Part shown: positions 44,623-52,066 of the stretch, in pieces
Numbering within the stretch: position 1 is the stretch's first letter
How the letters are laid out: every line of letters starts with the position of its first letter
Origin: Paenibacillus sp. JZ16
GTDB taxonomy: Bacteria > Bacillota > Bacilli > Paenibacillales > Paenibacillaceae
Direction: 5' to 3'
Assembly (NCBI RefSeq): GCF_015326965.1
Contig: NZ_CP017659.1
Coordinates: forward strand, 806,001 to 870,000
DNA: 64,000 nucleotides
Position numbers and translations under genes: made by a program
Notes under the pieces: model-generated
What the model was told of the DNA's origin: nothing
Seen by the model: only the letters and a program-made list of their open reading frames with translations
The model's database searches: none

Positions 44623-45540
44623 CTATTCATGGTAAAAGACCTTCCTGGATACAAAGTACGTGCTAATCAACAGGATGATGGAGATGGCCAGGAAGTAAAT
44701 CCAGGCCATTGCTGAGCTAAGGCCGAAATCGAATTGGACGAAGCCCGTGGTCTTGATTAAGTCTGTCAGCTCATTTCGGGAGAACGAGTCGATAATCGTA
44801 TATATCATGTTGACCAGAATCAGCGGGCTGACCATCGGAAACGTGATTTTCCAGAAGGCTTCATAACCCGTAGCTCCTTCCATCTTGGACGCTTCGTACA
44901 GCTGGGGGGATATCGTCTGTATGCCTGCCAGGAAAATAAGGATCTGTACGCCGGATTGGCTTACGATCTCATAAATACGATCCACGGCTCCGGTTAAATA
45001 GTTTACGATCGTCTCGCTTACGCCGGCCTGAAGCATTAATCGCTCAAGTTCAAAACTTCCCAATGCGTTAATCAGCCCCCCGGAACCGGCATTCTGATCA
45101 TTGATCGCCTGAACAAGACTGCTGCTTTCCAGGGTCAGAATGACCCCGGAAGCAAGAATGACGGGCAGGAAGAATATCGATCGGGCAAAGGAACGGCCAA
45201 GGAACTTCTGATTCAGGACGACGGCCAGAAACAGACTGAAGATAACGATCAGGGGCACGTTCACCGCCATGTTCACGATCGCCTCGGTCAGCATTCGGTT
45301 AAAGCTGGTGTTGACCGTAAAGGCAGTCACGTAATTTTTCATCCCCATAAACGTAATGCCGATTCCTTCGGAATTTGCCGTTACGGTGCTAAAACTGTAG
45401 ATCAGGGAAGTCAGCAAAGGGATCAGGAAGAAAAAGATAAAACCGAGCAGCCAAGGCATCACATAAGCAATGCCCCATAATGCCTTCTGTTTCCCATAGC
45501 TTCGCTGCTTTCGCCCCAATCGCTGGGTTATGGATTTCAT
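44623..45540 (-). CDS. Carbohydrate ABC transporter permease, second pair, MalF-like
   Basis: This 305-residue protein has six membrane helices. The first is in ALWGIAYVMPWLLGFIFFFL (~20-40), and the EAA loop reads SPQLYEASKMEGATGYEAFW. Between helices it carries an extracellular stretch with LESSSLVQAINDQNAG. Its ATG overlaps the stop of the DUF5696 gene (ATGA), so it is translationally coupled. It pairs with the permease at 43663-44607. Confidence 0.92.
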   Translation of the reverse strand: MKSITQRLGRKQRSYGKQKALWGIAYVMPWLLGFIFFFLIPLLTSLIYSFSTVTANSEGIGITFMGMKNYVTAFTVNTSFNRMLTEAIVNMAVNVPLIVIFSLFLAVVLNQKFLGRSFARSIFFLPVILASGVILTLESSSLVQAINDQNAGSGGLINALGSFELERLMLQAGVSETIVNYLTGAVDRIYEIVSQSGVQILIFLAGIQTISPQLYEASKMEGATGYEAFWKITFPMVSPLILVNMIYTIIDSFSRNELTDLIKTTGFVQFDFGLSSAMAWIYFLAISIILLISTYFVSRKVFYHE

Positions 45541-48095
45541 GGCGCTTCACCACCCGTTACATAGCTTTCGGCTTCAATGGTTACGCCGTCTATCGTCACC
45601 GGTGCACGATTGTAATTCACGATGACGTAAACGCCGCTCTCGTATGTCGTCTTGAACACGCCGTCAGCCAATTCGTCATGCCCGACGATCCGCTCATGGC
45701 GAACCTTTTTCAGAAATGCATTGATTTCCTCATAGATGCGGGCGGCCTCGTCGATCCATAACGCGTAGTTGGCAGAGAAGAGTTCGTTATGCTCTGTGTC
45801 CTTTATTTTGTGATTAGGTTCATAGAACCATTGAAAATACACGCCAGCACCGTACTCCAGGCACTTCAAAATATAAGGTTTGGCATCGGTATACGCGGAC
45901 AGATTGTAAGGCGCTCCCGTGTAATCGATATGCCCGCGGACAACCATTTGATAGAACGGAATTGCCGCGTCTTCGATTTTAAAGCTGCTGCTAGACATCG
46001 GCGCATGGGTGATATCGGTTAAGAAAGGCAGCGCATAAGCGTTTCCTCCGTCAGCCATGACCTGAAGATTGGTTTCTGAAACCTTGTTCAGCGCATCCAG
46101 AGACAACTGTTCGGACTCCGTACGGTCAATTTGACGATGCTTGCGAAAATCGCTGTCCAGCTCGGCGGCAAGATCACTCAGCGAAACGCCAATAGCGCCG
46201 TATTTTCCATAATCCTTTAAGAAAGCTTCCGTGTAGCTACTCATGAACCGCGGCGATATGACATAGGCAGGCGAACCGGTCCGATCCCGTCGGTTCAGCG
46301 CCGGATTGAAGGAATAGATCTCTGCGGGGATGCCTCGCAGCGTTCTGGACGCCTCCTTCGCCTCGTTGAACCCGGAACCGGACAACGCGGTAAGGATAGC
46401 GACATCCGGATACAGCGTTACCCCATTCTCGTTCGCATAGGATAGCAGACGCCGTAGTCCCTTCTCTCCCCCTACCTGTTGATCAACGGAGACGCTGCCT
46501 GGAACCTCATGATCCAGCCCTTTGTTGAACCAGCCGCTATATTTCAATTTGATGTCATGGATGCCTCGCTTGCCCATCTCTGTCAGAATGCTTTGCGCTT
46601 GTTCGAACGTTGTGAGCGGCTCCAGCGCCCGATACGGAATTCCTGCAAAATGCTTTTTCTTATAAATGCTTCCTACGAGCTGAAGATAGAACGGCATATT
46701 CTCTTCATTCCTCTCGGCAATTGCCGGGAGGCCTCCCTGTTGCTCCAAGTAATTCCTGTAATAGGCGGCGAGTCCCGGATAGGAAGCCGACTGCTTGCCC
46801 ACGAACGCATACCGGACCGAAAAATCGCTTCGCATCGGATCCTCCTGGAACTTCGGGAGCGAGCGCTGCTGGCCGTTCGCATCCAGGCTTAAGTCGCCTT
46901 TGTTGATTACCGTGAACGTCGGGTAGACGTAGTTATAGCTGTTCAGCCTGCCGCTGACGTCGGCATTGATCGTCGCGGCCGGAGCCCCTTCCTCGATGAT
47001 GCCGATAAATGCCCCGCCTTCACGGATGATGCCGAACACCGGCAGCCTGACGTCCTGGCTGCTATCAGCCGTTTCGACCCCGCTCATCGTTCGGTCCATT
47101 CCGTACACGCTCTGCTGGTAGGAAGGGTACCGCGTCTTGCCGTTATTAAAATGGATCAGCGCTCCCGATCCGTCCGGAACGAGGATTGAGCCCTTATCCT
47201 CCGCCCCCCCTGCACCGAAGAAGCTCAGGAACGAGATCGTGTTCACCGGATATTCAGCGGGGAAATCGATGCTGGAAACCGGAAGCTTGGCGATCAGACT
47301 GTCGCCGTCCAGCGTATATTCGATCGAGGCGTGAAATACCCGCGGTTCAGGCTTGGTCTGATCCAAATGGTTCTCCTCGATGTCCACCAGCAAATCGTCC
47401 TCGGTATATCCGGCATCCTCAAAGGCTTTAAGTGCACGCTCCAGCTGCAGACCTTTGAGCGCGCCGTCGGACCGGACATACACCCCTTGCTCGGCATCTT
47501 CCGTGTACGCGATTTTCAGCGTTCGCTGGCCGGCGCTGTCCAGCTTGCTTAACAGGTTCTGTTCAAAGCGGGACTTGCTGATCTTCTTGGGCATGTCGTC
47601 AATCGTTTTTTTGTCCGTGCCGAACCGGTAGTTAACGCGAACGCCGTTTGGGATTTCCTCCATGCCGATTTGCTTGTAAGCCGCGCTGTCGGCGTGCGAA
47701 TTGACCGAATTTATCTGTCCGAAGCTGTTATAAAAGTCAAGCTTCAACTGAGAGGACAACAAGCTTTTGTTCACGCCCGCGGCCAGCGGATCCGACTGAT
47801 GGCCGGGGGGATTGCTGTGCCAAATTTCGCCGCTTGCCTTATGCACGACGGCGATCGCCCCCGTCTGATCGTCCGCTAGCAGCTGGAGCTGATCGTTCTC
47901 GACAATGCCTTTCATGCCTTTGACGTTCGGATTGACGAACGATGACTTGAGAACTGCTCCCGGCGTAAAGCTGTTGGCGGGCCCGTTGCCTTCATCGCCA
48001 GCTGCCTTTTCCGGTCCTTTATCCGTACAACCGGCCATAATCAGCGCTGTCAGCACACTGGCAGCAAGCAGCATGTATTTAGCGAAATTGCCCAT
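45537..48095 (-). CDS. DUF5696 family lipoprotein
   Basis: This 852-residue lipoprotein has the signal ASVLTALIMAGC (~12-23). The mature protein has an N-terminal beta-rich domain (LLADDQTGAIAVVHKASGEI; INFNNG-like blocks) and a central part with GTDKKTIDDMPKKIS. A C-terminal barrel-like region (~480-800) has KLKYSGWFNKGLDHEVPGSV and YPDVAILTALSGSG, resembling glycoside-hydrolase TIM barrels. DUF5696 proteins are of unknown function and typically occur in importer operons of Paenibacillus and relatives. It could be an exo-glycosidase or glycan-binding factor on the cell surface (inference). It is 12 bases after the Yip1-like gene and overlaps the next permease. Confidence 0.8.
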   Translation of the reverse strand: MGNFAKYMLLAASVLTALIMAGCTDKGPEKAAGDEGNGPANSFTPGAVLKSSFVNPNVKGMKGIVENDQLQLLADDQTGAIAVVHKASGEIWHSNPPGHQSDPLAAGVNKSLLSSQLKLDFYNSFGQINSVNSHADSAAYKQIGMEEIPNGVRVNYRFGTDKKTIDDMPKKISKSRFEQNLLSKLDSAGQRTLKIAYTEDAEQGVYVRSDGALKGLQLERALKAFEDAGYTEDDLLVDIEENHLDQTKPEPRVFHASIEYTLDGDSLIAKLPVSSIDFPAEYPVNTISFLSFFGAGGAEDKGSILVPDGSGALIHFNNGKTRYPSYQQSVYGMDRTMSGVETADSSQDVRLPVFGIIREGGAFIGIIEEGAPAATINADVSGRLNSYNYVYPTFTVINKGDLSLDANGQQRSLPKFQEDPMRSDFSVRYAFVGKQSASYPGLAAYYRNYLEQQGGLPAIAERNEENMPFYLQLVGSIYKKKHFAGIPYRALEPLTTFEQAQSILTEMGKRGIHDIKLKYSGWFNKGLDHEVPGSVSVDQQVGGEKGLRRLLSYANENGVTLYPDVAILTALSGSGFNEAKEASRTLRGIPAEIYSFNPALNRRDRTGSPAYVISPRFMSSYTEAFLKDYGKYGAIGVSLSDLAAELDSDFRKHRQIDRTESEQLSLDALNKVSETNLQVMADGGNAYALPFLTDITHAPMSSSSFKIEDAAIPFYQMVVRGHIDYTGAPYNLSAYTDAKPYILKCLEYGAGVYFQWFYEPNHKIKDTEHNELFSANYALWIDEAARIYEEINAFLKKVRHERIVGHDELADGVFKTTYESGVYVIVNYNRAPVTIDGVTIEAESYVTGGEAP

Positions 48096-48107
48096 CCTTC
48101 CTCCTCC

Positions 48108-48734
48108 TTAAGTTCTCATGACCAATTCTTGATAGATGACGGAAATAAAGGCCACGATCTGTTGGACCAAGCTGAAAAACAGCAAACTGATAAAAGCCAT
48201 AAACCCCATGGCGACCAGGGTGAGCAGCATAATTCCGATCGTTTTGGACGGGGAAAACTGATGTACCGTCATATTGCCGACAAACAGCAGGTAAACGAAC
48301 CAGAGAACCGCAACGGAGTTTGAAAAATAATAGAATGCGGTCTCTTGCAGCGACACGAGATTGCTGAGCCAGATCCATGGAAACTGTATGATCACGAGCG
48401 GCAGGAGCGCGAAGCAGGTCGACGTAAAAATTTCGACGAATTTGCCCTCGCCGTCCATCAAGGTCGTAAGCGACCAGTTAGCCACGCACCAGAACAAGAT
48501 CGGCACGATCACATATACGATTTCCATGACGCTGTTCATGCTCTCGGGATTGTACACATGGACTAGAAAACCGCTGTACTGGCTCCCCAAAATGTTCGTA
48601 ACGGCAACCAGAAACAATACGCAAAACGAGATGATCAACGTGAATTTTCGATTGCGATCGTATTTCAGGTCCCAATAGCCCTCAAAGGGATGAACCATGA
48701 GATTTAGGGGAAACCGAATCCATTCCCTGCTCAT
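48108..48734 (-). CDS. Yip1-family polytopic membrane protein
   Basis: The protein has 208 residues with about five membrane helices (for example FTLIISFCVLFLVAVTNILG, VIVPILFWCVANWSLTTLMD and IGIMLLTLVAMGFMAFISLL). The HPFEGYWDLKYDRN motif near the N-terminus is typical of Yip1-like proteins found in these clusters. No enzyme activity can be predicted; it may help assemble the complex in the membrane. The ATG 48734 overlaps the stop of the upstream NHL gene (ATGA) and has AAGGGGGC upstream, indicating tight coupling. Confidence 0.82.
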   Translation of the reverse strand: MSREWIRFPLNLMVHPFEGYWDLKYDRNRKFTLIISFCVLFLVAVTNILGSQYSGFLVHVYNPESMNSVMEIVYVIVPILFWCVANWSLTTLMDGEGKFVEIFTSTCFALLPLVIIQFPWIWLSNLVSLQETAFYYFSNSVAVLWFVYLLFVGNMTVHQFSPSKTIGIMLLTLVAMGFMAFISLLFFSLVQQIVAFISVIYQELVMRT

Positions 48735-50188
48735 GCGGAAGCCCCCTTTCTTCGTTCCTTCACTTTCCGAAGCCTGGATGCGGCAAATATCCCGATTCCG
48801 GCCAAGCACAGCATGGTCATGATCAACGGAAAATGTTCCCTCATGACCGCTTTGCGGTATAGCAGGAATGCTTTCGAATAGTTTTTCTGATCCAAGCTGC
48901 GTTTGAAATGCATCATGGCACCCTTATAATCGCCTTGACGAAGCAAGGCTTTGCCGATCCCCGCATAGGCGAATTCCAGATTGGCATTCATGGCGATCGT
49001 TCGATTAAACAACGCAAAAGCGGTCTCTTCCTCGCCACGATAATAGCTTTTGACGGCTTCATTCAGCGTTCGACCGTATTCGGTCGTTCGGAAGACGGTA
49101 ATTTCGCCAAGCGCTTTATCCAGCACAAGAAAATCCTCGCCGATTCGGTCGATGGCGGCCGGCGTATGAAATTGGCCCATTTGGTTCCCCAGCCCGCCGA
49201 ACACGTACATCAGATGTCCATCCCCATTGTAAGTGAACACCCGTCCCCGCTTGCCATCGAGAACGGAGTAAATCTCGCTGTCGGCAACATCGATGTCGAT
49301 CAGCTTAGAAGGACCTTCGCTGCTGAGGTAAAGAATGTCGCCCTGCGGGTCGGAATACCCCGTTCTTCTTAAAATATCGCTGCCTTGCGCATTAAGCTTC
49401 TTAATGTTATTCCCCCACTGGTCCCCGTTCGTGGCATAGATGAACCCTTCCGAGTCAATATCCAGATTCGTAAACTCCGTAGGCGTAAACATGACCATCT
49501 GGCTGCGCTGCGCCTTGGTCGAGATCTGCTTCCAGAAATATTCGATCGGATCGATATAAACGCGATTCGCGCCGATGAAGGAAGTAAACGCCCCTCCGGC
49601 ATCGAATTCCATGAACCCGTCAAACACGCCGGCAGCCATGACGTAAATTCGCTGCGCATGGTCCATGACGACCCGGACGGGTTCGAATTTAAACGAATCC
49701 TGCAGTAGCTCCGACTCCGGCGAATCGATGATCTTGATCAGTTGAAAATCCGAATCCAAGTGAACCACCCGTTTGTTTCCAGTGTCCGCTACGAGCACCT
49801 CGCCGTCATCGGTCACGAAGATTCCTTGCGGTTGTAGGAATGTATCCGGCTCGCCCTCTCTTGTGAAGGAATCCACGGTGGTTACCAGCTTTAGATCATG
49901 GTCCAGCACAACGATCCGATTGTTGCCGGAATCCAGCACGTATACGCGATTGTCGGCGGTGACGTGAAGATCGCTCGGCTCTTGGAAAGCATCCGTCCCC
50001 AGATCCGAGCCGCTTATCCATTCAGTCGCCACATAAGCGGCCGGCGCTGCCGCAACATCGCCCCAATAGGAATAAATATAGGAGTCCGAGGCGCTCTCGG
50101 CGCTTACGTTCCCCGCTCCTGCCCCAACCCCCAATAAGCAGCAGATCATGATGAGGAGAGGCGTTTTCAGTTTGCGCAAGCTGTTCAT
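48731..50188 (-). CDS. NHL-repeat beta-propeller with TPR and C-terminal membrane anchor
   Basis: The protein has about 485 residues. A signal peptide (TPLLIMICCLLGVGAGAGNVS) is followed by at least four NHL repeats (FQEPSDLHVTADNRVYVLDS, FLQPQGIFVTDDGEVLVADT, and similar) that should form an extracellular propeller. A short TPR-like region (YYRGEEETAFALFNRTIAMN, YAGIGKALLRQGDYKGAMMH) and a C-terminal helix (FPLIMTMLCLAGIGIFAASR) with a basic tail then anchor it. Start ATG 50188 has AAGGAGG 12 bases upstream. It sits between the first permease pair and the Yip1-like gene. It probably acts as an extracellular scaffold or sensor (inference). Confidence 0.85.
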   Translation of the reverse strand: MNSLRKLKTPLLIMICCLLGVGAGAGNVSAESASDSYIYSYWGDVAAAPAAYVATEWISGSDLGTDAFQEPSDLHVTADNRVYVLDSGNNRIVVLDHDLKLVTTVDSFTREGEPDTFLQPQGIFVTDDGEVLVADTGNKRVVHLDSDFQLIKIIDSPESELLQDSFKFEPVRVVMDHAQRIYVMAAGVFDGFMEFDAGGAFTSFIGANRVYIDPIEYFWKQISTKAQRSQMVMFTPTEFTNLDIDSEGFIYATNGDQWGNNIKKLNAQGSDILRRTGYSDPQGDILYLSSEGPSKLIDIDVADSEIYSVLDGKRGRVFTYNGDGHLMYVFGGLGNQMGQFHTPAAIDRIGEDFLVLDKALGEITVFRTTEYGRTLNEAVKSYYRGEEETAFALFNRTIAMNANLEFAYAGIGKALLRQGDYKGAMMHFKRSLDQKNYSKAFLLYRKAVMREHFPLIMTMLCLAGIGIFAASRLRKVKERRKGASA

Positions 50189-50208
50189 CAATCTGACATG
50201 CCTCCTTT

Positions 50209-51084
50209 CTAGTCCTTCATCCCTGAAGTGGCCATCGTCTGCATGACACTGCTCTGGGAGATGATAAAGAGCGTAATGGGAACGATCATCAAGAGGAGTG
50301 CAACGGCCGCGCCGACTCCGGCTCTTGCGATTCCGCCTTCCGTGATCTGTCCGAGCGCGAAATGTAACGTCTTCAGATGCTCGCTGTAAATGAAGCTGCC
50401 CCCATCGCTGCCCCAAAGTGCCGGAAATTGTAAAATCATCAGCGTCAGCCAGGCAGGCTTCACGTTCGGCATCACAATGGACCAGTAAATCCGATATTCG
50501 CTGGCCCCGTCGATTTTGGCTGCCTCAAGCAGGGCATCGGGAATCTGCTCCATGAATTGCTTCATCAGAAACAGCCCGAGCGGAAATGCCAAGGAAGGCA
50601 CGATGATGGAGGCATGCGTATTGATCCAACCCAGCCAAGACATGACCATATAGTTGGGAATCGCCGTAACATGGGGCGAAAACATCAAGGCGAGCACCAC
50701 AATGGAAAACAGCGCCCTCGAGCCGGGAAACCGGTATTTGGCCAGCGGATAGGCTGCTGCAGACGCCAGCAGGATATGTCCGGCCGTGCCAATGATGGTG
50801 ATCAACAGCGTGTTTGCGAAATAACGAGATAAGGGCACCCACGAATTCCCCATCAACACCATCAAATCCAGGAAATTATCCATCGTCGGATTGTTCACAA
50901 AGAACCGCGGAGGGAATATGAACAATTCGTCCAGCGGTTTGAATGCGTTGTTCACCGCGTAAATCAAGGGCAATGCCATGAAGGCTCCGAACAAGGCGAG
51001 CAGCGCAAACAGCAAAATGCTAACGGGCAAAGAGCGGTTCAGCGTTCTCGGCAGCCGGAAATATCGAATCATTTTCGCAGCCAA
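50209..51084 (-). CDS. Carbohydrate ABC transporter permease, first pair, MalG-like
   Basis: This 291-residue permease begins (TTG start) MAAKMIRYFRLPRTLNRSLP. The first helix is in SILLFALLALFGAFMALPLI and the EAA loop reads IPDALLEAAKIDGASEYRIY. A GGTGAG ribosome site lies about five bases before the TTG at 51084; ATG 51072 is an alternative. It follows its MalF-like partner by two bases and precedes the NHL gene by 20 bases. Confidence 0.92.
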   Translation of the reverse strand: MAAKMIRYFRLPRTLNRSLPVSILLFALLALFGAFMALPLIYAVNNAFKPLDELFIFPPRFFVNNPTMDNFLDLMVLMGNSWVPLSRYFANTLLITIIGTAGHILLASAAAYPLAKYRFPGSRALFSIVVLALMFSPHVTAIPNYMVMSWLGWINTHASIIVPSLAFPLGLFLMKQFMEQIPDALLEAAKIDGASEYRIYWSIVMPNVKPAWLTLMILQFPALWGSDGGSFIYSEHLKTLHFALGQITEGGIARAGVGAAVALLLMIVPITLFIISQSSVMQTMATSGMKD

Positions 51085-51086
51085 CG

Positions 51087-52046
51087 TTACTCACCTATCT
51101 TTCTCAACATTTTTTGCGTTAATTTGTTGGTCCCGACCATCAGCAAGAACAGGAACGTCGCAATGGCCGATGCGTAGCCGAGTTCGAAGCGGATCGTGCC
51201 GAAGTCCATCAGATGGGTAACAATGGTGTGCGCCGCATAGTTAACGCTCGGAAACCCGGCGAGCGCGATCGAGATATCCGCGACCGCGAATGCGGTTGTG
51301 ATCTGCATCACGGCCCCGAACATCAGCTGCGGCCTCATGGACGGCAGCGTAATATACCAGAGCTCCTGCCAGCGATTCTTGATGCCGTCCATCGCCCCCG
51401 CTTCGATCAGCGACTTGTCGATCGTTTGCAGGCCGGCGATAAACGCCAAGAAACTGGTGCCCAGGCTCAGCCAAAGCTGCACGATAATCACGATCCATAG
51501 AATATAGTTTTCATTCAGGAGCCATTGAATCGGTTCCAGGATAAAGCCGGCCTTCATCAGAAACCCGTTTAAATACCCATAGCTGTCACCTGAGAAGATG
51601 ATGAGCCAAATGAAGTAAACGTTGCCCGATATCGATGGCGCATAAAAGACCAGCGTCATGAACGCCCGCACTTTGGGCGACAATTCATTAATGATCCATG
51701 CGAATACAAAACAGGCGATATAACTGACGGGACCGGTAATGACGGCGAACATCAGCGTATTTTTCAAGGCGATCATAAAGATATCATCATTCAGAAACAG
51801 CCTCGAATAATTTTGCCAACCGACGAACCTCGGAAATTCCAGCATGTTAAAATAGAAGAAACTTAGGGCAAAGGAAAAGACAACCGGAATGACCGTAAAC
51901 AGAAAGAAAATAATCATATACGGACTCATCAGCAAATAATAGTGCTTGCTGCGCTTCAACTCTTTTATGAAAGAGACCCAACGGCTGTTCTTCTGCACAT
52001 TCGCTTTGGGGCTCTTTACGGTTTGAATTACTGGTTCTCCTTGCAT
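51087..52046 (-). CDS. Carbohydrate ABC transporter permease, first pair, MalF-like
   Basis: This 319-residue permease has a first helix in YYLLMSPYMIIFFLFTVIPV (~36-56) and an EAA loop reading DKSLIEAGAMDGIKNRWQEL. The N-terminal tail is hydrophilic (MQGEPVIQTVKSPKANVQKN). It is encoded 20 bases after the anchored solute-binding fusion gene, with which it presumably works. Confidence 0.92.
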   Translation of the reverse strand: MQGEPVIQTVKSPKANVQKNSRWVSFIKELKRSKHYYLLMSPYMIIFFLFTVIPVVFSFALSFFYFNMLEFPRFVGWQNYSRLFLNDDIFMIALKNTLMFAVITGPVSYIACFVFAWIINELSPKVRAFMTLVFYAPSISGNVYFIWLIIFSGDSYGYLNGFLMKAGFILEPIQWLLNENYILWIVIIVQLWLSLGTSFLAFIAGLQTIDKSLIEAGAMDGIKNRWQELWYITLPSMRPQLMFGAVMQITTAFAVADISIALAGFPSVNYAAHTIVTHLMDFGTIRFELGYASAIATFLFLLMVGTNKLTQKMLRKIGE

Positions 52047-52066
52047 TGACTACCGCACCTCCCCTG

